A model generated the notes under the pieces. That model was not told where the DNA came from, did no database searches, and saw nothing but the letters and a program-made list of their open reading frames with translations. A stretch of 64,000 bases of DNA, taken from contig NZ_LNUP01000001.1 in NCBI RefSeq assembly GCF_001512295.1, forward strand, positions 205,232-269,231, read 5' to 3'. The stretch is from Pseudomonas sp. EpS/L25 (lineage in GTDB: Bacteria > Pseudomonadota > Gammaproteobacteria > Pseudomonadales > Pseudomonadaceae). Position numbers and translations under genes: made by a program. Shown here piece after piece: positions 45,921-55,588 of the stretch; position 1 is the first letter of the stretch; every line of letters begins with the position of its first letter.

Positions 45921-45942
45921 GACAAGGCGCTCCTGCGGATAA

Positions 45943-45958
45943 CTGTCTATTTATACAG
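45943..45958. promoter_or_regulatory. LexA (SOS) box of chromosomal umuDC
   Basis: CTG-N10-CAG with an AT-rich centre, embedded in the dyad GATAACTGT/ACAGTTATC, 22 bases before the umuD start. Confidence 0.9.
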
Positions 45959-46016
45959 TTATCCGCGGCCGCCAGGTTGTAAAGTCCGACCTGATCTCCG
46001 CCGATGAGCGGCGCGA

Positions 46017-48035
46017 TCAGGCGCTGAGGCGAAAGCGCGAAACGATGCCGCGCAGGTCCTGGGAGAGACCGGCGAGACGCTCGGCGGTGCCGGCATCGGC
46101 TTCGATACCGCTCAGGACCTGCAGGGTGCTGGCGCGGATGCCGGTGGTGTTGCGGTTGATGTCTTCGGAGACCGCGGCCTGCTGTTCCGCGGCGCTGGCG
46201 ATCTGCACGTTGACGTCGACGATGCGCTCCACGGCGGCGCCGATGCTGGTCAGGCTGACGCTGGCCTGCTCGGCCGCCGCGACGCCGGTCAGGGCATGGC
46301 CGCGACTGGCCTGCATCTGCCCGACGGCTTCGCCGGTGGCGGCCTGCAACTGCTCGATGATGCGGCGGATTTCCTCGGTGGAGGTCTGGGTGCGCGAGGC
46401 CAGGGTGCGGACCTCGTCGGCCACCACGGCGAAGCCGCGGCCTTGCTCGCCGGCTCGGGCCGCTTCGATGGCGGCGTTGAGCGCCAGCAGGTTGGTCTGC
46501 TCGGCGATGGTGCGGATCACCGCGATGACCCCGCCGATGGCCTGGCTGTGGCTTTCCAGGGCCGCGACCTTGGTGGCGCTGAGGTCCACCTCGGCGGCCA
46601 GGGCTTCGATGGCCCGCTGCGTCTGCTGCATCACCCGGGTGCCTTCCCGGGTGGCCTGATCGGCCTGCTGGGCGGCGGCCACGGCGCCTTCGGTATTGTT
46701 GGCGACGTCCGCCACGCTGGCGGTCATCTCGGTGATGGCGGTGGCCACCTGGTCGGTCTCGCCCTGCTGCATCTGCATGGTCGCACGCGACTGGCCGCTG
46801 GAGCCGGCCAGGGACCCCGAGGCCTCGGCCACCGCGTTGGAGGCCTGATCGACCTCGCGCAGGGAACGGCCGAAGGCCTCCAGCATGGCATCCAGGCTAC
46901 GGCCGATGTCGGCGATCTCGTCACGCCCTTGCAGGGCGGCGCGGCGACTCAGATCGCCCTGGGCGGCGGCGGCGGTCACCCCGACCAGTTCGGCGATCCC
47001 CAGGCGCAGGGCCCGGTAGATGCCGGCGAAGGTATAGATCAGCAGCAGCAGGGCACCCAGGATCAGGCCCACTACCAGATTACGCAGGGTAGTCGCATGG
47101 GCCAGTCGCTCGGCCAGCAACAGGGAGAGCTGGCCCTGCGCCTCGTCCTGCACCTGGTAGTAGCGGGCGACCACGGCATTGCCCTGGGTACCCAGGGCGC
47201 GACCGGAAACCGTCCCCTCATTGGTCATGGCTGCCAGCATGCCCTGGCGGAAGTTGGCATAGTCGTTCGCCGCCTGGCCCAGGGAGCCCTTGAGTCGTTG
47301 CGCCAGCTCCGGTGCCTGGCGCGCCAGGAGTTTGAGGCCCTGTTCCAGTTCGTCGGCGCTCTGCCGTTCCTGGTTCACTACGCTGCGCGCCAGATTCAGA
47401 CTGGCCGGATCAAATTTGTTGGTAGCGCTCAGACCCGTGGCCAGGCCGCGCAGCTGGCCGATGAGGTTGATTTCCCGCAGCAGGCGTACGGAGGTGATGT
47501 CGATGAGAAAGAGGCTGGTGTAATCCGAGTCCAGCGCCAGGCCCGAGGTGGCCGAGACGTAATAGAAGAGGTTCAGGGTCTGGGTCAGTTGCTCGTTCCA
47601 GGCCTCGAATACCTCCAGCGGGGTGCCTGTGGCCCCCTGCATCAGGCGTTCGGCGCCCCGCCGCAACTGGCTCAAGCGATCCCCGGTTTCCAACTGGGTG
47701 CCGAGTTCGCGATCCAGGCGGCCCAGATCGTCATAGGCCTTGAGCAGGTTGTCACGGTTGTTCTGCCAGTCCTGCTGGGCGGAGGCATCGCCATCCTGGA
47801 GCCGCTTGGTCAGGGCGCGCTGCAGCATGCTCAGTCGGGCGATCGGCGTCAGTTGCGTCAGATAGCGCTGGCCGTCGATCTCCTGGGCCAGGCCGACCCG
47901 CTGTTCCTGGATGTCCTGATAGAGATAGACGCTGAGGAATACCAGGGGCACCAGAATGATGGCCGCCAGACAGGCGAACTTGGCGGGGAATCTCAAGCGA
48001 TTCATCATCGTTATGGCAGGGGTCAACAGATTCAT
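46017..48035 (-). CDS. Methyl-accepting chemotaxis protein
   Basis: The 672-residue transmembrane chemoreceptor has an N-terminal helix (about 15-38) and a large helical periplasmic sensor domain (about 39-320; [17 protein letters not shown] pattern). The second helix is [20 protein letters not shown] (about 330-352), followed by HAMP and a cytoplasmic signalling hairpin with [20 protein letters not shown]. It lacks a C-terminal pentapeptide tether. The start at ATG 48035 places the membrane helix near the N-terminus. The ligand is unknown. Confidence 0.93.
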   Translation of the reverse strand: MNLLTPAITMMNRLRFPAKFACLAAIILVPLVFLSVYLYQDIQEQRVGLAQEIDGQRYLTQLTPIARLSMLQRALTKRLQDGDASAQQDWQNNRDNLLKAYDDLGRLDRELGTQLETGDRLSQLRRGAERLMQGATGTPLEVFEAWNEQLTQTLNLFYYVSATSGLALDSDYTSLFLIDITSVRLLREINLIGQLRGLATGLSATNKFDPASLNLARSVVNQERQSADELEQGLKLLARQAPELAQRLKGSLGQAANDYANFRQGMLAAMTNEGTVSGRALGTQGNAVVARYYQVQDEAQGQLSLLLAERLAHATTLRNLVVGLILGALLLLIYTFAGIYRALRLGIAELVGVTAAAAQGDLSRRAALQGRDEIADIGRSLDAMLEAFGRSLREVDQASNAVAEASGSLAGSSGQSRATMQMQQGETDQVATAITEMTASVADVANNTEGAVAAAQQADQATREGTRVMQQTQRAIEALAAEVDLSATKVAALESHSQAIGGVIAVIRTIAEQTNLLALNAAIEAARAGEQGRGFAVVADEVRTLASRTQTSTEEIRRIIEQLQAATGEAVGQMQASRGHALTGVAAAEQASVSLTSIGAAVERIVDVNVQIASAAEQQAAVSEDINRNTTGIRASTLQVLSGIEADAGTAERLAGLSQDLRGIVSRFRLSA

Positions 48036-48210
48036 GGCGAACTCACGGGCAGCAGAAGGGGGCACTCGGGCTGTACCGCCCAATTTGTGACGTAATAGAC
48101 AGATTCTTCTGTAACAGTTCTATTGCTATCAGCCCGCCGGCTCGCTTCTATGGCCTTTTGCCCCCCGACGGTCGAAAGGTACCCCCCAACGGTTGTAGGA
48201 TGGCTCTGGC

Positions 48211-49671
48211 ATGCATGATGTAGTGATTCTTAATGCCCTTGTGCTGGATGGCCACGACCGTCCAGGCCGACCGCTGGACGTGGCGATCAGGGGTGACCGC
48301 ATCCAGGCGCTGGGCGAACTGGCCGGGCAACCGGCGCGGGAGGTCCGCGACGGCAGCGGCCTGGTGCTGGCTCCCGGCTTCATCGATGTCCATACCCACG
48401 ACGACACCATGGTCATCCGCCGGCCGCAGCAGTTGCCCAAGCTCAGCCAGGGGGTGACCACGGTGGTGGTGGGCAACTGCGGCATCAGCGCCGCTCCGGT
48501 ACGCCTGCGCGGCGAGCCGCCGGACCCGCTGAATCTACTGGGCCCGGCGGCGGCCTTCGTCTATCCCACCTTCGCGGCCTATCGTGCGGCCGTGGAACAG
48601 GCGCGTCCCGGCGTCAACGTGGCTGCTCTGGTGGGCCATACGGCGCTGCGCAGCAATCACCTCGACGACCTCGACCGCGCCGCCACCCCGGCCGAGATCG
48701 CCGTCATGCGCATGGAGTTACGGGAAAGTCTTGCCGCCGGCGCCCTGGGCCTCTCCAGTGGGCTGGCCTATGCCTCCGCCGCAGCGGCGCCGACCGCGGA
48801 GGTGGCGGAGCTTGCCGCCGAGCTGGACGCCGTGGGCGGACTCTATGCCACCCACCTGCGCAGTGAATTCGCCGCGGTGCACGAGGCGCTGGATGAAGCC
48901 CTGGACATCGGTCGCCGAGCGCGGGCGCCGGTGGTGGTCTCCCACTTCAAGTGCGCCGGGGTGGACAACTGGGGGCGCGCGCCGGAATTGCTCGGCGCCC
49001 TGGCCCAGGCCGCCCAGGGCCAACCGGTCGGCTGCGACTGCTATCCCTATGCCGCCAGTTCCTCCACCCTGGACCTCAAGCAGGTCACCGACCGCCACCG
49101 CATCACCATCACCTGGTCCACCCCGCATCCCGAATGCAGCGGCCGCGACCTGGCCGCCATCGCCGCCGACTGGGGCCTGGAGCTGCAAGCCGCCGCCCGC
49201 CGCCTGCAACCGGCAGGCGCCGTCTACTACGGCATGAGCGAGGCCGACGTGCGGCTGATCCTCGCCCATCCGCTGAGCATGATCGGCTCCGATGGCCTGC
49301 CCGAGGACCCCTTCCCCCATCCGCGGCTCTGGGGCGCCTTCCCGCGGGTGCTGGGTCATTTCAGCCGGGACCTCGGCCTCTTTCCGCTGCACACCGCCGT
49401 GCACAAGATGACCGGGCTCTCCGCCGCCCGCTTCGGCCTCCAGGGACGCGGCCTGATCGAACCGGGCGCCCAGGCCGACCTGGTGCTGTTCGATCCCCAG
49501 CGCATCCGTGACGTGGCCGACTTCAGCGAGCCGCAACGGCCGGCCGAAGGCATCCACGCCGTTTGGGTGAATGGCCAGCTGGCCTATGCGCCGGATCAGG
49601 CCATCGAAGAGCGCCACGGCCGGTTCCTGCCCCGCGCCGGGGATTTGCGCCAGAGCTTTCCGCGCCCCTAG
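48211..49671 (+). CDS. N-acyl-D-amino-acid deacylase (D-aminoacylase)
   Basis: The 486-residue amidohydrolase releases D-amino acids from N-acyl derivatives. Zinc-binding motifs are FIDVHTHDD (about 57-65) and, in the barrel, GNCGISAAP, YATHLRSE and VVSHFKCAG. The C-terminal GSDGLPEDPFPHPRLWGAF is the family signature around the catalytic Asp. It opens the D-amino-acid locus with the ABC importer and deaminase. Its TAG stop is also the target duplication of a MITE-like insertion. Confidence 0.9.
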   Translation: MHDVVILNALVLDGHDRPGRPLDVAIRGDRIQALGELAGQPAREVRDGSGLVLAPGFIDVHTHDDTMVIRRPQQLPKLSQGVTTVVVGNCGISAAPVRLRGEPPDPLNLLGPAAAFVYPTFAAYRAAVEQARPGVNVAALVGHTALRSNHLDDLDRAATPAEIAVMRMELRESLAAGALGLSSGLAYASAAAAPTAEVAELAAELDAVGGLYATHLRSEFAAVHEALDEALDIGRRARAPVVVSHFKCAGVDNWGRAPELLGALAQAAQGQPVGCDCYPYAASSSTLDLKQVTDRHRITITWSTPHPECSGRDLAAIAADWGLELQAAARRLQPAGAVYYGMSEADVRLILAHPLSMIGSDGLPEDPFPHPRLWGAFPRVLGHFSRDLGLFPLHTAVHKMTGLSAARFGLQGRGLIEPGAQADLVLFDPQRIRDVADFSEPQRPAEGIHAVWVNGQLAYAPDQAIEERHGRFLPRAGDLRQSFPRP

Positions 49672-49826
49672 GCTCTGTACGAAAAGTCGCCGAGCGAAGG
49701 TCAGGCGAGGCGAAAAAGGCTGAGGAAGCGGATCGGACCCGCGCTCGGGTTTACGAGTGGTAAATGAGCATTCCGAAGCCTTTTTCAACGAAGCATCACC
49801 GAGCGCAGGCATTTTTCGTACATAGC
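49672..49826. repeat. MITE-like element A with CTAG target duplication
   Basis: This 155-bp non-coding element is flanked by CTAG at 49668-49671 and 49827-49830. Ends GCTCTGTACGAAAA and, inverted, GCTATGTACGAAAA match the terminus of the IS5-family element at 63696. The core hairpin has arms AAAAAGGCT (49713-49721) and AGCCTTTTT (49777-49785), shared with elements at 51589 and 35269. It probably moves using the IS5 transposase. Confidence 0.85.
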
Positions 49827-50041
49827 CTAGGGAACGCTACCGGGTAACGCCTCTACCTGGTGCACCCTCGTTACCTTCCGCCACCTCCCGGTGCCCCTTG
49901 AGGCACCGGGTACACCTTTCGCTACCTGCCGCTCATGCCAAGCCCTTGATTTGCAACGCCGGACGAATAGCTGGCATAGTCGCTGCACTCTATTCCGTTG
50001 TTACGAACACAATTCCGCTATAACGGAGATGGAGAAGCAAG

Positions 50042-50878
50042 ATGACAGGCAAGACGAAGGGGTGGAAAACACTGGCGCTGCTGGTCGGCCTGGTCGCCAT
50101 GACCGGCGCCCAGGCGGCCAAGCTGGATGACGTGCTCAAGCGCGGCCATCTGGTCGTGGGCACCGGCAGCACCAACGCCCCCTGGCACTTCCAGGGCGCC
50201 GACGGCAAGTTGCAGGGCTTCGATATCGATATCTCCAAGGTCATCGCCAAGGGCCTGTTCAACGATCCGGAAAAGGTCGAATTCGTCGTGCAGGGCTCGG
50301 ATGCGCGCATCCCCAACCTGCTCACCGACAAGGTCGACATCAGCTGCCAGTTCATCACCGTGACCGCCAGCCGCGCCCAGCAGGTGGCCTTCACCCTGCC
50401 CTACTACCGCGAAGGCGTGGCCCTGCTCCTGCCGGCCAACAGCCGCTACCAGCAGATCGACGACCTCAAGGCGGCCAAGGGCGACCTGACCGTGGCCGTA
50501 CTGCAGAACGTCTATGCCGAAGAACTGGTGCACCAGGCGCTGCCCGGCGCCAAGGTCGACCAGTACGACAGCGTCGACCTGCTCTACCAGGCCCTGGGCA
50601 CCGGCCGCGCCGACGCCGTGGCCACCGACCAGTCCTCGGTCAAGTACCTGATGACCCAGAATCCCGGTCGCTACCGCTCGCCCGACTACGCCTGGAGTCC
50701 CCAGACCTACGCCTGCGCGGTCAAACGCGGCGACCAGGACTGGCTGAACTTCGTCAACACCGCCCTGCACGAGGCCATGACCGGGGTGGAATTCCCCACC
50801 TACCAGGCCTCCTTCAAGAAGTGGTTCGGCGTCGAGCTGCCCTCTCCGGCGATCGGTTTCCCCGTCGAGTTCAAGTGA
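50042..50878 (+). CDS. Periplasmic amino-acid-binding protein of ABC importer
   Basis: The 278-residue SBP_bac_3 protein has a cleavable signal (about 1-25, ending AQAA). Family motifs are GTGSTNAPWHFQGADGKLQG and GFDIDISKVIAKGL near the N-terminus, then VEFVVQGSDARIPNLLTDKVD. It should capture a polar amino acid, here perhaps a D-amino acid or N-acyl derivative given the neighbours. The 211 bases between MITE A and this gene probably hold the promoter. Confidence 0.92.
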   Translation: MTGKTKGWKTLALLVGLVAMTGAQAAKLDDVLKRGHLVVGTGSTNAPWHFQGADGKLQGFDIDISKVIAKGLFNDPEKVEFVVQGSDARIPNLLTDKVDISCQFITVTASRAQQVAFTLPYYREGVALLLPANSRYQQIDDLKAAKGDLTVAVLQNVYAEELVHQALPGAKVDQYDSVDLLYQALGTGRADAVATDQSSVKYLMTQNPGRYRSPDYAWSPQTYACAVKRGDQDWLNFVNTALHEAMTGVEFPTYQASFKKWFGVELPSPAIGFPVEFK

Positions 50879-50916
50879 TCCTGGCCCCGGCGCGGCCGGT
50901 CCGCGCCTCTAGGTAG

Positions 50917-51588
50917 ATGTCGTACATGGACTACACCCTGAACTTCGCCCCCGTCTGGCAAAACCTCGATCACCTGCTGGCCGGGCTCGCCCTCGGCCTG
51001 CAGCTGGCGCTGGTGGGCATCGCCATCGGCTGCCTGATCGGCCTGGCCACCGCCTTCGCCCTGCTCTCGCCGGTGCGGGCGCTGCGCTGGCTGGCGGCGG
51101 GCTACGTCACCCTGGTGCGCAACACACCGATCCTGGTGCTGATCCTCCTGCTGTACTTCGCCCTGCCCAGCGTCGGTATCCGCCTGGACAAGCTCAGCTC
51201 CTTCCTCATCACCCTGGCGCTCTATGCCGGTGCCTACCTGGCCGAGGTATTTCGCGGCGGCCTCATGGCCATTCCCAAGGGCCAGCGCGAGGCGGGCCTG
51301 GCCATCGGCCTGCGCGAATGGCAGATCAAGGCCTACGTCATCATCCCGGTGATGTTGCGCAACGTGCTGCCGTCGCTGTCCAACAGCTTCATCTCGCTGT
51401 TCAAGGACACCTCCCTGGCGGCGGCCATCGCCGTGCCGGAACTGACCTATCAGGCGCGCAAGATCAACATGGAAAGCTACCGGGTCATCGAGACCTGGCT
51501 GGTGACCAGCGCCCTCTACATCCTCACCTGCTACGTCATCGCCCTGCTGCTAAGGCAACTGGAGCGACGGCTGAGCCTGACCCGTTAG
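50917..51588 (+). CDS. Amino acid ABC transporter permease 1
   Basis: The 223-residue HisM-type permease has about five helices and the EAA loop REAGLAIGLREWQIKAYVIIP (partial, about 127-147). LVRNTPILVLILLLYFALP is another family marker. Its TAG stop coincides with the TTAG target site of MITE B, so the insertion preserved the reading frame end. It forms the importer channel with permease 2. Confidence 0.93.
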   Translation: MSYMDYTLNFAPVWQNLDHLLAGLALGLQLALVGIAIGCLIGLATAFALLSPVRALRWLAAGYVTLVRNTPILVLILLLYFALPSVGIRLDKLSSFLITLALYAGAYLAEVFRGGLMAIPKGQREAGLAIGLREWQIKAYVIIPVMLRNVLPSLSNSFISLFKDTSLAAAIAVPELTYQARKINMESYRVIETWLVTSALYILTCYVIALLLRQLERRLSLTR

Positions 51589-51727
51589 AACCTGTTCAAA
51601 GTCTGCTGCGCGTCGGCCAAACGGCGTTGAAAAGACCTTCGGAATGCTCATTTACCATTTGTAAACTCCGCTTCCTCAGGTCTTTTCGCCTTGTTTGGCT
51701 CTAGCTCGCGAGATTTTGAACAGGCTC
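51589..51727. repeat. MITE-like element B with TTAG target duplication
   Basis: A 139-bp element flanked by TTAG at 51585-51588 and 51728-51731. Ends are AACCTGTTCAAA and, inverted, GAGCCTGTTCAAA, different from element A. The core is the same in inverse orientation: stem arms GAAAAGACCT (51629-51638) and AGGTCTTTTC (51678-51687). It sits between two permease genes of one operon. Confidence 0.87.
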
Positions 51728-51741
51728 TTAGGAGCCCGATC

Positions 51742-52404
51742 GTGTACGAAGCCCCTTCCTGGTTCCTTGAATTGTGGAACGCCCGCCAGACCCTGGCCGC
51801 CGGTTTCGCCACCACCCTGGCCTGCTCGCTGCTGGCGGTGCTCGGCGGCACCCTGCTGGGTACCCTCGGCGGCCTGGCGCTGACCTATGGCCGCTGGCCG
51901 CTGCGCCTGCCCTTCCGCCTCTACGCCGACCTGATCCGGGGTACCCCGGTGTTCGTGCTGGTGCTGGCCTGCTACTACATGGCGCCGGCCCTGGGCCTGC
52001 GGCCCACGCCCTTCCAGGCCGGCACCGCGGCGCTGCTGCTGTTCTGCGGCTCCCATGTGGCGGAGATCGTCCGCGGCGCCCTGCAGGCCATTCCGCGCGG
52101 CCAGCACGAAGCGGCCAAGGCCATCGGCCTGACCTTCGCCCAGAGTCTCAAGGAGGTGCTCCTGCCCCAGGCGCTGCGCCAGATCCTGCCAACCTGGGTC
52201 AACGCTTCCACCGAGATCGTCAAGGCTTCCACCCTGCTCTCGGTGATCGGCGTGGCCGAGTTGCTCCTGAGCAGCCAGCAGGTCATCGCCCGCACCTTCA
52301 TGACCCTGCAGTTCTATCTGTTCGCGGGCCTGCTGTTCTTTCTCATCAACTTCGCCATCGAGCGGCTCGGCCGCTATCTGGAAAAACGGGTGACCCTGCC
52401 ATGA
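51742..52404 (+). CDS. Amino acid ABC transporter permease 2
   Basis: The 220-residue permease has the same architecture: [17 protein letters not shown] and the EAA loop [21 protein letters not shown] (partial). The GTG at 51742 is chosen because TAGGAG lies 7 bases upstream; the longer ATG reading begins inside the MITE. The ribosome binding site is adjacent to the MITE target duplication. It overlaps the ATPase gene by ATGA. Confidence 0.92.
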   Translation: MYEAPSWFLELWNARQTLAAGFATTLACSLLAVLGGTLLGTLGGLALTYGRWPLRLPFRLYADLIRGTPVFVLVLACYYMAPALGLRPTPFQAGTAALLLFCGSHVAEIVRGALQAIPRGQHEAAKAIGLTFAQSLKEVLLPQALRQILPTWVNASTEIVKASTLLSVIGVAELLLSSQQVIARTFMTLQFYLFAGLLFFLINFAIERLGRYLEKRVTLP

Positions 52405-53177
52405 CCGACGCCAACGCCCCGCTGCTCAGCATCGACGACCTGCACAAAAGCTTTGGCGCCGTGGAGGTGCTCAAGGGCATCGACCTGTCCCTGGAGCGTG
52501 GCGACGTGGTCACCCTGATCGGCTCCAGCGGTTCGGGCAAGACCACCCTGCTGCGCTGCGTCAACCTGCTGGAAGACTTCCAGGGCGGCAGCATCCAGCT
52601 GGCCGGCGAGGCCATCGGCTATCGCGACGAGGGCGGTCGCCGCCAGCGCCTGCCGGAGCGCGAGATCGCCCGCCAGCGCTCGCTCACCGGCATGGCCTTC
52701 CAGCAATTCAACCTCTTCCCCCACCTCACCGCCCTGGAAAACGTCACCCTTGGCCTGCGCAAGGTCAAGAAGCTGGGCAAGGACGAAGCCGTGGCCATCG
52801 GCGAGCAGTGGCTGCGCCGGGTCGGCCTGATCGAGCGCCGCGACTACCATCCCGGCCAGCTCTCCGGCGGGCAGCAGCAGCGGGTGGCCATCGCCCGCGC
52901 CATCGCCATGAATCCCAGTCTGATGCTGTTCGACGAACCCACCTCGGCCCTGGACCCGGAGCTGGTCGGCGAGGTGCTGGCGGTGATCAAGGACCTGGCC
53001 CAGGACGGCATGACCATGTTGCTGGTGACCCACGAGATGAGATTCGCCTACGAGGTGTCCGATCGCATCGTCTTCATGAGCCAGGGCCGCATCGAGGAGC
53101 AGGGGCCGCCCCGTGAACTCTTCGAGCGGCCGAAGTCCACCCGTCTCGCCGAATTCCTCGGCCGGACCTCTTTTTGA
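52401..53177 (+). CDS. Amino acid ABC transporter ATPase
   Basis: The 258-residue ATPase has Walker [10 protein letters not shown] (about 39-47), Q-loop, signature LSGGQQQR, Walker [15 protein letters not shown] and the H-loop LVTHEM. It powers the importer formed with the two permeases and the binding protein. The start at 52401 overlaps the permease stop. Confidence 0.95.
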   Translation: MTDANAPLLSIDDLHKSFGAVEVLKGIDLSLERGDVVTLIGSSGSGKTTLLRCVNLLEDFQGGSIQLAGEAIGYRDEGGRRQRLPEREIARQRSLTGMAFQQFNLFPHLTALENVTLGLRKVKKLGKDEAVAIGEQWLRRVGLIERRDYHPGQLSGGQQQRVAIARAIAMNPSLMLFDEPTSALDPELVGEVLAVIKDLAQDGMTMLLVTHEMRFAYEVSDRIVFMSQGRIEEQGPPRELFERPKSTRLAEFLGRTSF

Positions 53178-53205
53178 ATCCTTCCCTCACTACAGGAGCA
53201 CCCTT

Positions 53206-53592
53206 ATGAGCATCACCCGATACGGCGCCGGCGAACGCGGCGCAGGTGGCCAACCCCTGCCCTTCGCCCGTGCGGTGGAAGCCGATGGCTGGTTGCACGT
53301 CTCCGGCCAGGTGGCCATGGAGAATGGCGAGATCATCGACGGCGGCATCGTCGCCCAGACCCACAAGACCATGCAGAATCTGATCGCCATCCTGCACGAA
53401 GCCGGCTACGGTCTGGAGCACGTGGTGCGTACCGGCGTCTGGCTGGACGATCCGCGTGACTTCTGGAGCTTCAACAAGGTGTTCGCCGAGTACTTCGCCG
53501 GCAACGCCCCGGCGCGCGCCTGCGTGCAATCCTCCATGATGGTGGACTGCAAGGTCGAGATCGACTGCATCGCCTACAAACCCAAGACCTGA
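53206..53592 (+). CDS. RidA-family enamine/imine deaminase
   Basis: The 128-residue Rid protein has the family elements VSGQVAMENGEIIDGG and a central RTGVWLDDPRDFWSFNKVF; the C-terminal ARACVQSSMM keeps the functional Arg of RidA. It hydrolyses reactive enamines left by PLP-dependent deaminases. Its place in the operon with a D-amino-acid deaminase explains its use. CAGGAG precedes ATG 53206. Confidence 0.88.
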   Translation: MSITRYGAGERGAGGQPLPFARAVEADGWLHVSGQVAMENGEIIDGGIVAQTHKTMQNLIAILHEAGYGLEHVVRTGVWLDDPRDFWSFNKVFAEYFAGNAPARACVQSSMMVDCKVEIDCIAYKPKT

Positions 53593-53605
53593 GATACACC
53601 GCCCG

Positions 53606-54379
53606 ATGACCGAACCTACCCGCCAGCGTGCCCGCGGCCTGGACCGCGCCTTCGATATCCTCGATCACCTCAAGCGGGTGGGTCGGCCGCTGCGACCCAA
53701 CGAGATCGCCGCCGGCCTGGGCATTCCCAAGTCCACCGTCTACGACCTGGTCGGTCTCCTGCTGGAGCGGCACATGCTCGATGCCGTGGGCCGCGACGGT
53801 CAGGTCTACCTGGGCCGCGAGCTGTACTTTCTCGGCCAGGCCCATCTGCGCCACTTCGATCTGGCCCGCGAGGCTGGGCTGCTGCTGGACGACATCGTCG
53901 CCCAGACCCGCGAGACCGCCCAGCTATGCCAGCTCAACGGCCGCAAGTACACCGTCTCCCTGATGAAGGAAGGCGCCCGCGCCTTTCGCATCTCGTCCAA
54001 CGTCGGCGAGGACGCCCCCATTCCCTGGACCGCTTCCGGCCGGCTGCTGCTCGGCCATCTGAGCGATGCCGAGATCCTCGCCCTGATCGATCAGGACGAC
54101 TTCATCCTGCCCGACGGCAGCCGCCTGGACCCGGCGACCTTCATTGCCGAGATCCGCGCGGCCTGCGCCGAAGGCTTCTTTTCCTTCGACAGCATCGCCG
54201 ACACCTACACCCACTGCTTCGCCGCTCCGGTGCAGGATGCCAGCGGCCTGAGCATCGCCACCCTGTGCATCGTCGCACCCCGCGCCGACGCCCAGGCCCA
54301 TCATGCCGAGTACCGCCAGGTGCTGGTCGACAGCGCCCGCCGCCTGTCCCAGCGCCTGGGCGGCCAGGAGAATCCATGA
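53606..54379 (+). CDS. IclR-family transcriptional regulator
   Basis: The 257-residue regulator has a winged HTH (about 10-70: LRPNEIAAGLGIPKSTVYDLV) and the IclR effector domain (about 85-250: ETAQLCQLNGRKYTVSLMKEG, GRLLLGHL, YTHCFAAPV). Coupled by ATGA to the deaminase, it most likely controls this locus in response to a substrate or intermediate. Confidence 0.92.
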   Translation: MTEPTRQRARGLDRAFDILDHLKRVGRPLRPNEIAAGLGIPKSTVYDLVGLLLERHMLDAVGRDGQVYLGRELYFLGQAHLRHFDLAREAGLLLDDIVAQTRETAQLCQLNGRKYTVSLMKEGARAFRISSNVGEDAPIPWTASGRLLLGHLSDAEILALIDQDDFILPDGSRLDPATFIAEIRAACAEGFFSFDSIADTYTHCFAAPVQDASGLSIATLCIVAPRADAQAHHAEYRQVLVDSARRLSQRLGGQENP

Positions 54380-55584
54380 CCACCCTCATCGCCCCCGAGA
54401 AAGGCGCCGCCAGTCCTGGCGCCAGTCTGCTCAGCGACATCGCCCTGCCCGCCCTGGTCATCCACCAGGACGCACTCGACCACAACATCGCCTGGATGCA
54501 GGCCTTCGCCAGCGACCGCGGCGCCGAACTGGCGCCCCACGGCAAGACCAGCATGGCGCCCGCGCTGTTCCAGCGACAGCTGGCGGCCGGTGCCTGGGGC
54601 ATGACGCTGGCCACCGCGGTGCAGACCCGCGCCGCCCAAGCCCACGGCGTGCGCCGGGTACTGATGGCCAATCAGCTGGTGGGCGCGCCGAACATGGCGC
54701 TGATCGCCGAATTGCTCACCGCCGATCCGGACTTCGACTTCCATTGCCTGGTGGATCATCCCGCCCAGGTCACCGCCCTGAGCGCCTTCTTCGGCGCACG
54801 CGGCCTGGCGCTGCAGGTGATGATCGAATACGGCGTACCCGGCGGTCGTTGCGGTTGCCGCAGCGAATCCGAAGTGCGTGAGCTGGCGCGGGCCATCGCC
54901 GGGCAACCGGCGCTGCGCCTGACCGGCATCGAAGGCTACGAGGGGGTCATCCACGGCGCCGAGGCGGCCACCGACATCCGCGCCTTCGCCGATTCCCTGG
55001 TGCGCCTGGCGGAAGAATTGCGCGGCCAGGGCGCCTTCGCCCTCGACCGGCCCATCGTCACCGCCTCGGGTTCGGCCTGGTACGACCTGATCGCCGCCGC
55101 CTTCGACCAGTTGGAGGTGCGCGAGCGCTTTCTGGCCGTCATGCGCCCCGGCAGCTATGTGGTCCATGACCACGGGATCTATCGCGATGCCCAGTGTGGC
55201 GTCCTGGCTCGCACCGGCCTGAACGAGGGCCTGCAACCGGCAATGGAGGTCTGGGCTCACGTGCAGTCCCTGCCCGAACCCGGTTTCGCCATCCTGGCGC
55301 TGGGCAAACGCGACATCGCCCACGATGCCGGCCTGCCGCTGCCGCTGCGCCGCTACCGACCTGGCCAGACCGCTGCCGAAGCCGTCGACGTCAGCGGCTG
55401 CACGGTCACGGCCATCATGGACCAGCACGCCTTCATGGTCGTCGCCCCGGGGACCGCGCTGGCCATCGGCGACGTCATCGCCCTGGGCACCTCCCATCCC
55501 TGCCTGACCTTCGACAAGTGGCGCCAAGGCTGCATCGTCGATGAGGAACTGCAGGTGGTGGACATCTTCGCGACCTGTTTCTAG
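54376..55584 (+). CDS. D-amino-acid deaminase / D-threonine-aldolase-like PLP enzyme
   Basis: The 402-residue fold-type III PLP protein has the PLP lysine in APHGKTSMAP (K57), the barrel motif VMIEYGVPGGRCG, and a C-terminal metal site in SHPCLTFDKW with H-x-C as in D-serine dehydratases of the DSD1 type. It should deaminate D-serine, D-threonine or related D-amino acids to 2-oxo acids and ammonia. RidA, the importer and the deacylase upstream complete the pathway. Confidence 0.88.
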   Translation: MTTLIAPEKGAASPGASLLSDIALPALVIHQDALDHNIAWMQAFASDRGAELAPHGKTSMAPALFQRQLAAGAWGMTLATAVQTRAAQAHGVRRVLMANQLVGAPNMALIAELLTADPDFDFHCLVDHPAQVTALSAFFGARGLALQVMIEYGVPGGRCGCRSESEVRELARAIAGQPALRLTGIEGYEGVIHGAEAATDIRAFADSLVRLAEELRGQGAFALDRPIVTASGSAWYDLIAAAFDQLEVRERFLAVMRPGSYVVHDHGIYRDAQCGVLARTGLNEGLQPAMEVWAHVQSLPEPGFAILALGKRDIAHDAGLPLPLRRYRPGQTAAEAVDVSGCTVTAIMDQHAFMVVAPGTALAIGDVIALGTSHPCLTFDKWRQGCIVDEELQVVDIFATCF

Positions 55585-55588
55585 GGCG

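Noticed and set aside
46296..48095. 600-codon plus-strand frame opposite the chemoreceptor gene
   Set aside because: The minus strand encodes a complete chemoreceptor. The plus frame lacks any domain and is a GC-codon shadow.
51691..51741. ATG start for permease 2 inside MITE B
   Set aside because: It would add 17 residues encoded by the inserted element. The GTG at 51742 has TAGGAG at ideal spacing and existed before insertion.
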